Assembly (NCBI RefSeq): GCF_019805165.1
Contig: NZ_RWIJ01000040.1
Coordinates: 1-47,260, forward strand
Origin: Azospirillum sp. 412522
GTDB taxonomy: Bacteria > Pseudomonadota > Alphaproteobacteria > Azospirillales > Azospirillaceae
Direction of reading: 5' to 3'
DNA: 47,260 nucleotides
Shown here one piece after another: positions 9,064-17,285 of the stretch (positions are counted from its first letter, which is position 1; every line of letters begins with the position of its first letter). A program made the translations under genes and the position numbers. Below the pieces are notes generated by a model. That model was not told the DNA's origin. It did no database searches and worked only from the letters and a program-made list of their open reading frames with translations.

Positions 9064-10015
9064 GCTTGCCTCCCTTCAGTTCGGAATAGAGGTAGGGCAC
9101 GATGATCGCCACCACGGTCGCCAGCATCATCAGCGCGCTGGCCGAGCCGATGGCGATCTGGTTGCGGCGGAAGGTCATCTCGTACATGAAGGTCGCCGGC
9201 AGGTCGGAGGCGTAGCCCGGGCCGCCGCCGGTCAGCGCCACCACGAGGTCGTAGCTCTTGACCGCAAGGTGGGCGAGGATGACGAAGGCGCTCATGAACA
9301 CCGGCCGGATCGACGGCAGGACGATGCCCCAATAGATGCGTGGAAGGCTGGCGCCGTCCAGATAGGCCGCCTTGATGATTTCCTGGTCGACGCCGCGCAG
9401 CGCGGCCAGGAACAGCGCCATGACGAAGCCGGAGCTTTGCCAGACCGCGGCGATCACCAGCGTGTAGACGGCGGTGTCCTGCTGGACGATCCAGTCGAAG
9501 GTGAAGCCGGGGAAACCCAGGTCGCGGACGAACTGCTGGACGCCGATGCCGGGATTGAGGATCCATTTCCAGGCGGTGCCGGTGACGATGAAGCTGAGCG
9601 CCATCGGGTAGAGATAGATGGTGCGCAGCGCCCCTTCGCCGCGGATGCGCTGGTCGAGCAGCACCGCCAGCAGGATGCCGACGATCAGGCTGACGCCGAT
9701 GAACAGCCCGCCGAAGATCAGCAGATTCTCGATGGCGACGTACCAGCGCTCGATCCGCCACAGCTTGGAGAAGGCGTCGGCGCCGACCAGCTCGTAGGAC
9801 GGCAGCATCTTGGAGTTGGTGAAGCTGATATAGACCGTCCAGACGATGAAGCCGTAGACGAACAGCAGGATCGCCGCGAAGGACGGGGCGACCACCAGCT
9901 TCGAAAGGTGGCGCTGCGCCAGCGCGCACAGCCCGCCCGCCTTGGGCGGGGCGGCGCTGCCGGGCGCGGCCTCGTCCCCGGCTGCCGGCCGGTAGGATGG
10001 GGTCTGCAAGGTCAT
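9056..10015 (-). CDS. Sugar ABC importer permease, MalF/GtsB type
   Basis: This 319-residue membrane protein has an N-terminal Ala/Pro-rich cytoplasmic tail of about 35 residues, then six hydrophobic spans. The EAA-type coupling loop is visible at GVDQEIIKAAYLDGASLPRIYW, followed by LPSIRPVF. The start was taken at MTLQTPS (ATG); the frame continues 13 codons upstream without family resemblance. It is the first gene of the permease-permease-ATPase operon. CUT1 operons of this type usually begin with the periplasmic binding protein, but none is present here: the next gene upstream is a divergent dehydrogenase. The binding protein must be encoded elsewhere, or the gene has been lost. Confidence 0.88.
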   Translation of the reverse strand: MTLQTPSYRPAAGDEAAPGSAAPPKAGGLCALAQRHLSKLVVAPSFAAILLFVYGFIVWTVYISFTNSKMLPSYELVGADAFSKLWRIERWYVAIENLLIFGGLFIGVSLIVGILLAVLLDQRIRGEGALRTIYLYPMALSFIVTGTAWKWILNPGIGVQQFVRDLGFPGFTFDWIVQQDTAVYTLVIAAVWQSSGFVMALFLAALRGVDQEIIKAAYLDGASLPRIYWGIVLPSIRPVFMSAFVILAHLAVKSYDLVVALTGGGPGYASDLPATFMYEMTFRRNQIAIGSASALMMLATVVAIIVPYLYSELKGGKRV

Positions 10016-10335
10016 GGTGCGAGCCTCATCGGCTTTGGGGCCGGCTTCGCACACGGATGCAGGTCGCGCATGTCGGTTCCCTCCCGTGACGCGGTGCTGT
10101 TGGACCGCTGCAAGACGGTCGTTCGCTTGGCGGTCACTGTACGCTGCCGATGATGGACGGGGCGGACAATTTGGTAACGCGGCGCTTTCCCGCCCGCCGC
10201 GTTGTTACGCGGCTGTTACATAGCGGCCCGCCCGGCTCGCCGGGAAGATGCTATGCCGCTGCGGGCGCTGTTGCGCCGGAACGGAGCGGACGGCATGGTC
10301 TGTCGGGCAATATTCCAGGAAGAGGAACCGAGACG
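10016..10335. other. Divergent intergenic region with an inverted repeat
   Basis: This 320-bp non-coding stretch separates the ABC operon from the Gfo/Idh gene and must hold both promoters. AACGCGGCG (10176-10184) and CGCCGCGTT (10195-10203) form a 9-bp inverted repeat with a 10-nt loop; GTAAC and GTTAC copies flank it. No convincing gene and no binding-protein remnant was seen. Confidence 0.5.
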
Positions 10336-11352
10336 ATGAGCAGCCTGTCGGTCGGACTGTTGGGCTTCGGTCTTGCCGGGTCGGTGTTCCACGCGCCGCT
10401 GATCCGGAGCGAACCGCGCCTGCGCCTGACGGCGGTCGCCAGTTCGCGCGCAGACGACATCCGCCGCGCCGCGCCGGAGGCGGAGGCGACGACGGCCGAA
10501 GCGGTGATCGCCGATCCAGCCATCGACCTCGTGGTGATCGCCACCCCCAACACCAGCCACGCTCCCCTCGCCCGAGAGGCTCTGCTGGCCGGCAAGCATG
10601 TGGTGATCGACAAGCCGATGGCGACCACCGCGGCGGAGGCCGACGAGCTGATCGACCTTGCCAAGCGGCAGGGCCGGTTGCTGACCGTCTTCCACAATCG
10701 GCGCTGGGACAACGACTTCCTGACCCTGCGTGCCTGCCTGGAGGCCGGCGAGATCGGCCGACCCTATCACTACGAGGCGCATTACGACCGCTTCCGTCCG
10801 CAGATCAAGCAGGGCTGGCGCGAACGGACCTTGGCCGGCTCGGGCGTGCTGTTCGACCTGGGCGCCCATCTGATCGATCAGGCGCTGACCCTGTTCGGCA
10901 TGCCCGACCGCATCCTCGCCGATGTCGGCGCCCAGCGGCCGGACGCGCAGGTCGACGACTGGTTCCACATCGTGCTCGGCTATGGGCCGATGCGGGCGAT
11001 CCTGCATTGCGGCACGGTGGTCTGCCGGCCCGGGCCGCGTTTCCAGCTTCATGGCGACGGCGGCAGCTTCCTCAAGCATGGCATCGACGGGCAGGAGGAG
11101 GCCCTGCGCGCCGGCCGCTTGCCGACCGAAGCGGATTGGGGCCTGGACGATCCCGAGAACCATGCCCTGCTGGTCCGGGCCGACGGGACCGAACGTCGGG
11201 TGGAGACGCTGCGCGGCGACTACCCCGCCTTCTACCGCGGCGTGGCGGCGGCCATCCTCGACGGCGCGCCGCCGCCGGTGACGGCCGAACAGGCGCGCGA
11301 CGTGCTGACGGTGCTTGAGGCGGTGCGCAGGGCGGCGGGGCTGCCGGCCTGA
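10336..11352 (+). CDS. Gfo/Idh/MocA-family NAD(P)-dependent oxidoreductase
   Basis: A 338-residue cytosolic dehydrogenase. The N-terminal Rossmann fold begins VGLLGFGLAGSVFHAPLI (Gly-rich dinucleotide loop). DKPMATT near residue 96 is the variant of the family EKP motif whose Lys acts in catalysis. The C-terminal substrate domain includes GSGVLFDLGAHLIDQAL, the usual GG..D.G.H..D signature. It resembles the YdgJ/IolW inositol and sugar dehydrogenase branch; the substrate is probably a sugar or polyol. The start is the ATG after AGAGGAACC. It diverges from the sugar ABC operon, which suggests a shared catabolic theme, and converges with the permease at 11371, leaving only 18 bp between stop codons. 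Confidence 0.88.
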   Translation: MSSLSVGLLGFGLAGSVFHAPLIRSEPRLRLTAVASSRADDIRRAAPEAEATTAEAVIADPAIDLVVIATPNTSHAPLAREALLAGKHVVIDKPMATTAAEADELIDLAKRQGRLLTVFHNRRWDNDFLTLRACLEAGEIGRPYHYEAHYDRFRPQIKQGWRERTLAGSGVLFDLGAHLIDQALTLFGMPDRILADVGAQRPDAQVDDWFHIVLGYGPMRAILHCGTVVCRPGPRFQLHGDGGSFLKHGIDGQEEALRAGRLPTEADWGLDDPENHALLVRADGTERRVETLRGDYPAFYRGVAAAILDGAPPPVTAEQARDVLTVLEAVRRAAGLPA

Positions 11353-11370
11353 CCTCTCGCCCCCGTCCCC

Positions 11371-13185
11371 TCAATTCCGCCAGGGCACGACCCCCGGCGG
11401 CAGGCGGCGGCCCAGCACCCCGGCGGCCAGCATCGCCGCCAGCACGACCAGGATGGCGATGACGCCGAGCGCGGCGCCCAGCGTCGGGCTGCCGCCTTCC
11501 TCCAGCGCATAGACGACGACGCCCAGCGTCTCGCGCCCCTGCGACCACAGCAGGATGGAGACGGTCAGCTCGTTGAAGGCGGTCAGGAAGACCAGCAGCC
11601 CGCCGGCCGCCGCCGCCGGGGCGACCAGTGGCGCCACCACCGTCACCAGCCGGCGCAGCGGCCCGGCGCCCAGCGCGCGCGCCGCCTCCTCCACCGTCGG
11701 GTCGAGGGCGGCGCAGGCCGCCTGCACCGGCCGCAGGGCCAACGGCAGGAAGCGGACCAGATAGGCCGCCAGGATGATCCACAGCGTGCCGTAGAGGCTG
11801 ACGCCCAGCCCCGGCAACGGCTTCAGGAACAGCAGGATGCAGCCGATGCCCAGCACCACCCCCGGCACGGCATGCGGCAGTTCCACCAGTACCCCGACCG
11901 CCCGCGCGATCCGCCCGCGTCCGCCGGACAGCGCCATGGCATGGGCCAGCGGGATTGCGAGCAGCGCGAGCAGCAGCGCCGCCGATCCCGACAGCAGCAC
12001 CGAGTTGGCGAAGGCGCGCCCGACCTGATCGAGCGCCAGCACCTCGCGGTAATGGGCCAGCGTCAGCGTGCCGAAACCGATCGGCAGGCCGTAGACGCTG
12101 ACGAGGCTGGTCGCCAGCAGCGCCGCCAGCGGCGCCGCGACGATCAGCGCCAACACCCCCCAGGCCGCAAGTTCCAGCGGCGCGCGGGCGGGGCCGAGCG
12201 CCACGGGGGCCAGCGGCCGCGCGCCGCCGGGCAGGCGGCTGGCGATGCGGGCCTGCAGAATGGTCTGGAGGGCGATGCCCAGGCAGGCGACGATGCCGAT
12301 CAAGGCGGCCAGCACCGCCACCTCCGGCAGGGCCGACGGGCCGAAGCCGGCCAGCCGCCGGTAGATCAGCGTCGGCAGCATCGGGATCCCGGCCGGCACG
12401 CCCAGCAGCGCCGGCACGCCGAAATTCCCCAGCGCCGCGACGAAGGCCATGGCGAGCCCGGCAATCAGTCCCGGCAGGCAGAGTGGCAGCACCACGCCGC
12501 GCAGCGCCCGCCACGGCCCGGCGCCCGACGCCCGCGCCGCCTCCAGCACGTCGCCGGGAATGGCCCTGAGCGCCGCGCGCAGGGCGAGGAAGACCAGTGG
12601 CGCATGCTCGATCCCCATTACCAGGATCATGCCGGCGGACGACTGCACCGGGTTCGCCGTGCCGACCGGGGGAGCCAGCCCCAGCGGCTTCAGGATCGGG
12701 CTGCCGGAGCCGGCGAGATGGGTCCAGGCCATCGCGACGATCTGCGGCGGGATCATCAGGGGCAGGATCAGGGCGAATGTCATCGCCGTGCGGGCGCGCA
12801 GGTTCGTCAGCCCGATCAGCAGCGCGAAGGGACCGCCGATCACCGCGGCGGCCAGCGTGGCGCCGGCGGCGATGGCGATGCTGTTGGTGGTGGCCCGCCA
12901 CGTTGCGGGGGAATCGAGCACGCGGGCCAGCACCGTGGCGTCACCGGCTTCCCACAGCAGGCGCAGGACCGGCAGCAGCACGAGCAGGCCGACGAGCAGA
13001 AAAAGGCCCTCTCCCGTCCCGGGAGAGGGAGGGGACCCGCGCCAAAGGCGTGGGGAGGGTGAGGGGTGATTCAAGGAACCGGAAACGGATGGATTCTTGG
13101 ACCACCCCTCACCCTTCCCATGCTCCGCATGGGCCCCTTCCCTCTCCCGGGGCGGGAGAGGGATATTCCCCATCAACCCACTCAC
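11371..13185 (-). CDS. Fused double ABC permease (FbpB/PhnU-V type) with repeat-derived N-terminus
   Basis: This 604-residue frame encodes two permease units in one chain, each with about six spans and an EAA-type loop (DVLEAARASGAGPWRAL near residue 210; PTVEEAARALGAGPLRRL near 510). FbpB-like iron, thiamine and phosphonate importers have this layout. Residues 1 to about 60, before LFLLVGLLVLLP, are not membrane-protein-like: they are the translation of two inverted C/G palindromic repeats (13007-13162). The GTG start overlaps the binding-protein stop (GTGA), and an ATG follows four codons later, so the whole frame may be translated with a replaced N-terminus. Alternatively the start has been lost and the gene is impaired. 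It partners the binding protein at 13182. Confidence 0.8.
   Translation of the reverse strand: MSGLMGNIPLPPREREGAHAEHGKGEGWSKNPSVSGSLNHPSPSPRLWRGSPPSPGTGEGLFLLVGLLVLLPVLRLLWEAGDATVLARVLDSPATWRATTNSIAIAAGATLAAAVIGGPFALLIGLTNLRARTAMTFALILPLMIPPQIVAMAWTHLAGSGSPILKPLGLAPPVGTANPVQSSAGMILVMGIEHAPLVFLALRAALRAIPGDVLEAARASGAGPWRALRGVVLPLCLPGLIAGLAMAFVAALGNFGVPALLGVPAGIPMLPTLIYRRLAGFGPSALPEVAVLAALIGIVACLGIALQTILQARIASRLPGGARPLAPVALGPARAPLELAAWGVLALIVAAPLAALLATSLVSVYGLPIGFGTLTLAHYREVLALDQVGRAFANSVLLSGSAALLLALLAIPLAHAMALSGGRGRIARAVGVLVELPHAVPGVVLGIGCILLFLKPLPGLGVSLYGTLWIILAAYLVRFLPLALRPVQAACAALDPTVEEAARALGAGPLRRLVTVVAPLVAPAAAAGGLLVFLTAFNELTVSILLWSQGRETLGVVVYALEEGGSPTLGAALGVIAILVVLAAMLAAGVLGRRLPPGVVPWRN
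13007..13162. repeat. Inverted pair of two-hairpin C/G-rich palindromic elements
   Basis: The left unit is 13007-13067 and the right unit, in opposite orientation, is 13104-13162. Each has a first hairpin (CCCTCTCCCG paired with CGGGAGAGGG), then a second, shorter hairpin, then GGGTGAGGGGT. The second stem differs in sequence between copies yet stays paired (CCCGCGCC/GGCGTGGG versus CCCATGC/GCATGGG), which indicates conserved structure. The 36-bp spacer is unique sequence. The pair lies inside the open frame of the permease at 11371-13185. Confidence 0.85.
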
Positions 13186-14168
13186 CCGCCGAACAGGTCG
13201 GCGAAGGCGCGCTTGTTGGCGTCGTCTTCGGCCAGCGCCTTGGCCGGATCGTAGGGCAGCAGGGTGATGCCGGCCGGATCGGGGAAGCCCGGCGGCGGGT
13301 TCACCCCCGGCAGCGCCGGCAGGAAGCCCTGGGCGGAGGCCAGCTCCTGCCCCGCGCGGCTCAGCAGGAAGTCGATGAAGGCCTTGGCCGCCGCCGGGTT
13401 CTTCGCGGTGCTGAGGATCGCCACCGGCTCGCTGACCGCGCTGACGCCCTCCTTGGGGAAGACGAAGGCGACGGGTGCGCCCTTCAGATGCTCGCGGATC
13501 GGCAGGTAGTCGACCACCATGCCGTAGAGCTTCGCCCCGCCGGCCACGTCCTTCAGGATGCCGCCGTTGCCCTTGGCCGCGGTGGTGCCGTTGCGCTGCA
13601 ACGCCTCGTAATAGGCCATGCCCAGCGACGGCTCGGCCTTGATCGCCGCCATGTGGATGGCGGCGGCGCCGGAATAGAGCGGGCTCGGCATCACCGTGGT
13701 GCCCTTGGCCTCCGGCTTCAGCAGATCCTGCCAGGAGGTCGGCTTCATCGACGCCGCGGTGTTGTAGACGATGCCGGTGGTGATCAGCTTGGTGCCGAAC
13801 CAGTAGCCCTGCGCATCATGCGTGCCGGGGCGGTAGCCGGCGACCGGAGCGCCCTGATAGGCCTGCAGCCGCTTCTCCGCCTTCAGCGATTCCATCGTCA
13901 CCGCGTCGGCGATCAGCAGCAGGTCCGGCTGCGGCGCCCCTGCGGTGAACTCGGCGCGCAGCTTGTTCATCAGCTCGGTGGTGCCGTTGCGGATCCACTC
14001 CACCTCGACGCCGGGGTTCTTCGCCTTGAAGGCCTCCACCGTCTGGCGGGCGTCCGGTTCCAGCTGCGAGGTGTAGAGCACCAGCTTGCCGGTGGCGCCA
14101 TCGGCCAGTGCCGCCTGTCCGAACGTGAGGGTCAGCACGGTGGCGAGGGTGGCGAGGAACGCCTTCAT
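13182..14168 (-). CDS. Periplasmic binding protein, iron/phosphonate ABC type
   Basis: A 328-residue precursor. Residues 1-22 (MKAFLATLATVLTLTFGQAALA) form a clear Sec signal peptide, followed by GKLVLYTSQLEPDARQTVEAF, the opening strand of the FbpA/AfuA/PhnS class of solute-binding proteins. GTKLITTGIVYN and SPLYSGAAAIH are further class-typical segments. Iron-binding members need paired tyrosines near the C-terminal half, which I do not clearly see, so an organophosphorus or other anion ligand is as likely. Its stop overlaps the start of the fused permease. No ATPase accompanies this pair; the ATPase at 15416 may serve both transporters. Confidence 0.85.
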   Translation of the reverse strand: MKAFLATLATVLTLTFGQAALADGATGKLVLYTSQLEPDARQTVEAFKAKNPGVEVEWIRNGTTELMNKLRAEFTAGAPQPDLLLIADAVTMESLKAEKRLQAYQGAPVAGYRPGTHDAQGYWFGTKLITTGIVYNTAASMKPTSWQDLLKPEAKGTTVMPSPLYSGAAAIHMAAIKAEPSLGMAYYEALQRNGTTAAKGNGGILKDVAGGAKLYGMVVDYLPIREHLKGAPVAFVFPKEGVSAVSEPVAILSTAKNPAAAKAFIDFLLSRAGQELASAQGFLPALPGVNPPPGFPDPAGITLLPYDPAKALAEDDANKRAFADLFGG

Positions 14169-14277
14169 CTCTGTCGTCTCCGTTGGATCGGGAGCCTTGT
14201 CTTACGCGATACCGATGACAGGCGCGTGACAATGGACGGAAAGGCCCAAATCAATCAATAGGGGCTGGCAATAGGGG

Positions 14278-15096
14278 CTAGTCGATCAGCTTTCCGTCCT
14301 TGAAGAAGGGATAGGGGCCGTCATAGTCGCCGATCACCGCGGTGTGGCTGACCACGCCGGTGTCGGCGCGCCACATGTGGATCTGGTAGCCGGGCGGCTC
14401 CATCACGAAGGCCGACGGCGCGTCGTCGCGCAGGTCGAGCGCCACCTGATGCGCGGTGGATGGTGCGGTGGAGGCGATGGTGCCGGCCCAGCGCACCTGG
14501 ATCGGCCGGTGCAGATGGCCGCACAGCACCCGCTCCACTTGGCGATGGCGGCGGACCACCGCGGCCATGGCGTCGGCGCCGTCCAGGCCGAGCCGGTCCA
14601 TATGGCCGATGCCGGTGGCAAACGGCGGATGGTGCTGGAAGATCATGGTCGGCCGCTCCGGCTGCTCGGCCAGCCGGGCGTCGAGCCAGGAGAGCCGCTC
14701 CGCGCAGACCTCGCCGGCGCCGGAACCCGGCAGGACGGTGTCCATGGCGATCAGCCGGACCGGCCAGTCCTCCACCGTGTAGTGGAAGTAGGGGCTGCCG
14801 CCGACCCGCGCCGCCAGACCGGGGAAGGCGCGGGCGAGGCCGGCGCGCTCGTCATGGTTGCCGGGCACGGCGAAGAACGGGATGTCGAGCGGGCGCAGCA
14901 GGCCGAGCAGGCGCTCATACTCCTCGGCATGGCCGGCATCGACGAGGTCGCCGGTGGCAAGGATGACGTCCGGACGGGGCGTCAGCGCCAGGACGGCGGC
15001 GACGGCGCGCTCCAGGAAGGGGGCGGTATCGACGCGGCGGTAGGCGAGGCGGCCGTGGGGCTTGATGTGGGTGTCGGTGATCTGGACGATGATCAT
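14278..15096 (-). CDS. Calcineurin-like metallophosphoesterase (CpdA-like)
   Basis: A 272-residue cytosolic phosphodiesterase with all the metal-site motifs: QITDTHI (D8, H10), ATGDLVD, VPGNHDE, FQHHPPF and CGHLHRP. This is the class III phosphodiesterase pattern of CpdA (cAMP) and GpdQ (glycerophosphodiester) enzymes. It sits between two ABC importer gene sets, 109 bp before the second binding protein, which favours hydrolysis of an imported phosphodiester over cAMP turnover; that role is inference from context. There is no signal peptide. An AT-richer stretch (15110-15130) just upstream may hold its promoter. The length fits GpdQ-type enzymes. Confidence 0.85.
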   Translation of the reverse strand: MIIVQITDTHIKPHGRLAYRRVDTAPFLERAVAAVLALTPRPDVILATGDLVDAGHAEEYERLLGLLRPLDIPFFAVPGNHDERAGLARAFPGLAARVGGSPYFHYTVEDWPVRLIAMDTVLPGSGAGEVCAERLSWLDARLAEQPERPTMIFQHHPPFATGIGHMDRLGLDGADAMAAVVRRHRQVERVLCGHLHRPIQVRWAGTIASTAPSTAHQVALDLRDDAPSAFVMEPPGYQIHMWRADTGVVSHTAVIGDYDGPYPFFKDGKLID

Positions 15097-15225
15097 GGCG
15101 AGATGTTCCGAGAATTAAGTATTTGATTCGGAGGCGTTAGGTCCGCCCGACCTCCCACGTCCGGCGCGGCGTGATGCGCACATCTCAGTTTTGGGTAACA
15201 TACCGGAATGGGAAAACTACTTTGG

Positions 15226-15312
15226 CCGTCATTCCCGCGAAGGCGGGAATCCATCCGGCCCAGCAGCTTACCCGAGGAGTTTCCTGGATCCCCGCCTTCG
15301 CGGGGATGACGG
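15226..15312. repeat. Inverted pair of dRS3-like palindromic repeats
   Basis: Copy 1 is 15226-15253 and copy 2, inverted, is 15285-15312. The core of copy 1, ATTCCCGCGAAGGCGGGAAT, fits the dRS3 consensus ATTCCC-N8-GGGAAT. Copy 2 differs at two positions that pair with each other, so its stem is kept. The pair lies in the 319-bp gap between the ATPase and phosphoesterase genes (15097-15415) and could act as a terminator hairpin. The rest of that gap shows no gene. Confidence 0.8.
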
Positions 15313-15415
15313 AAAGCTCTTCTGCTTCCGGAAAATCACCAAAGCTTGGAGCTGCCTGCTTCATGTAGCACACCTGGCGGGGGAGGGATGGGTGAGGGCG
15401 AACTTTGCAACTCAC

Positions 15416-16465
15416 TCACGGAACCGCCAGCAGCCGCGCCGGATCGACCCGCAGCCACACCCGGTCGCCGCGGCCCAGTTCGCTGCGCCCGGCGGCATCG
15501 ACCGTCAGCGCCGGGCCGTCCGCCGGCTCCACCACCAGCCGGGTGCGGTCGCCCAGGAACACCGCGGCGGCGACCGTGCCGGCCAGATGCCCGTCGGCTT
15601 CGCCGGCCAGCGCCAGATCCTCCGGCCGGACCAGCAGCTCCACCGCGCCGTCCGGCCCGGTCCAGGGCAGCGTCGCCGCCCCGATGGACAGCGTGCCGCC
15701 GCGTGACATGCCGCCCAGCCGGTTCATCGTGCCGATGAAGTCGGCGACGAAGCCGTCCGCCGGCTGGTAGTAGATCTCGCGTGGCGTCCCCACCTGCGCC
15801 ACGCGGCCCTTGGCCATCACGACGATGCGGTCGCCCAGCGCCATCGCCTCGCCCTGGTCGTGGGTGACGTAGACGGCGGTGATGCCCAGCCCGCGCAGCA
15901 GCCGGTCGATCTCCAGCCGCAAACTGTCGCGCAGCTTGGCGTCGAGCGCCGTCAGCGGCTCGTCGAGCAGCAGCACGCGCGGCCGCACCACCAGCGCGCG
16001 GGCCAGCGCCACCCGCTGCCGCTGCCCGCCGGAGAGCTGGTCGATCCGCCGCCCGGCGAACTCGCCGAGATGCATCAGGTCCAGCATCTCCTCGACCCGG
16101 CGGGCGCGGTCGGCGCGGGCAATCTTGCGCACCTTCAGCCCGTAGGCGACGTTCTCCGCCACCGTCATGTTGGGGAACAGGGCGTAGCTCTGGAACACCA
16201 TGCCGACGTTGCGCCGCTCGATCGGCAGGGCGGTGACGTCCTCCTCGCCGAACAGCACGCGGCCGCCCGGATCGGGATTCTCCAGCCCGGCGATGATGCG
16301 CAGCGTGGTGGTCTTGCCGCAGCCGCTCGGGCCCAGGAAGACGATGGTCTCGCCGCCGCGGATGGTCAGGTCCAGCGGCTCCAGCGCGCGGGCGCCGCCG
16401 GCGAAGGTCTTGCCGCAGCGCTCCAGGCGGATCGGCACGGCGTCGAGATGGAAGCTGTCGGGCAT
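15416..16465 (-). CDS. ABC importer ATPase (PotA/FbpC/PhnT type)
   Basis: A 349-residue ATPase with Walker A GPSGCGKTTT, Q-loop FQSYALFPNMTV, signature LSGGQRQRVALARAL, Walker B VLLLDEPLTALDAK, switch THDQGEAM and a C-terminal TOBE domain from about residue 250 (LVRPEDLAL). The start ATG (MPDSFHLDAVPIRLE) is 11 bp beyond the upstream permease stop. It is the last gene of the set binding protein, permease, permease, ATPase. Only this ATPase is available to the second binding protein/permease pair downstream (11371-14168), so it may be shared. A dRS3-like inverted pair follows within 200 bp. Confidence 0.9.
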   Translation of the reverse strand: MPDSFHLDAVPIRLERCGKTFAGGARALEPLDLTIRGGETIVFLGPSGCGKTTTLRIIAGLENPDPGGRVLFGEEDVTALPIERRNVGMVFQSYALFPNMTVAENVAYGLKVRKIARADRARRVEEMLDLMHLGEFAGRRIDQLSGGQRQRVALARALVVRPRVLLLDEPLTALDAKLRDSLRLEIDRLLRGLGITAVYVTHDQGEAMALGDRIVVMAKGRVAQVGTPREIYYQPADGFVADFIGTMNRLGGMSRGGTLSIGAATLPWTGPDGAVELLVRPEDLALAGEADGHLAGTVAAAVFLGDRTRLVVEPADGPALTVDAAGRSELGRGDRVWLRVDPARLLAVP

Positions 16466-16476
16466 CGGAAAAGGCC

Positions 16477-17280
16477 TCAAACGGACGGACGGCCGCGCTT
16501 CGCCAGAGCCTGCATCAGGATCAGGCTGGGCACGATCATCAGGAAGAAGACGAGGGTGTAGGCGCTGCCGATCTCGATCCGCAGCGAGGCGTAGCTGTCG
16601 GCCAGCCCGACCGGCAGCGTCTTGGTCAGCGGCGTGTGCAGCAGCCAGGTCAGGTTGAACTCGCCGACCGACAGGGTCAGCACCATCAGCGACCCGGCCA
16701 GGATGCCGGAGCGGCAGTTGGGCAGCACCACGGTGAAGAAGCGGCGCAGGAAGCCGGCGCCCAGGCTGGCCGCCCCCTCCTCCAGCGTCGTCAGGTCGAT
16801 GGAACCCATCACCGCCAGCACGGCGCGGACCATGAAGGGCAGGGTGAACAGCACATGGCCGATCAGGATGAACAGCCAGCTGCTCCGCAGATCCCCGACG
16901 CCGCCATAGGTGACGATCAGCGCCAGCGCGGTGGCGAGGCCGGGGATGGCGACCGGCATCATCAGCAACTCCTCCACCAGCCGGGCGATCCGGCCGGGGC
17001 GTCTCGCCAGAGCATAGGCCGCCGGCACCCCCAGCGCCAGCGTACAGGCAAGACAGGCGAAGGCGATCCGCAGCGACAGCAGGATGGTGCCGGAATAGAC
17101 CCGCCACACCTCCTCCACCCAGCGCAAGGTCAGGCCGCTCTTCAGGCCGACGAAGTAGTTGGCGGTCAGCCCGGCCAGCATCGACATCACCATCGGCACG
17201 GTCAGCAGGGCGCAGACCAGCAGGGTGAAGCCCAGTTGCAGCCAGAACCCCCAGCCCCGGCGATTCGAAAGGCTTTGCAT
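16477..17280 (-). CDS. ABC importer permease 2 (PotC/PhnV type)
   Basis: A 267-residue inner-membrane protein with six hydrophobic spans. The coupling loop is TTLEEGAASLGAGFLRRFFTVVLP, a good EAA motif. The start was taken at the ATG 5 bp beyond the stop of permease 1; the frame extends upstream but the extra sequence lies over that gene. It forms the channel with the 17286-18173 product and is driven by the ATPase 11 bp downstream. TWLLHTPLTKTLPVGLADSYA is a segment common in putrescine/phosphonate-type second permeases. Substrate is not determinable from this protein alone. Confidence 0.88.
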   Translation of the reverse strand: MQSLSNRRGWGFWLQLGFTLLVCALLTVPMVMSMLAGLTANYFVGLKSGLTLRWVEEVWRVYSGTILLSLRIAFACLACTLALGVPAAYALARRPGRIARLVEELLMMPVAIPGLATALALIVTYGGVGDLRSSWLFILIGHVLFTLPFMVRAVLAVMGSIDLTTLEEGAASLGAGFLRRFFTVVLPNCRSGILAGSLMVLTLSVGEFNLTWLLHTPLTKTLPVGLADSYASLRIEIGSAYTLVFFLMIVPSLILMQALAKRGRPSV

Positions 17281-17285
17281 CGCCG

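Noticed and set aside
13007..13162. CRISPR-type array
   Set aside because: Only two inverted, internally palindromic units; no regular direct repeats and spacers, and no cas genes.
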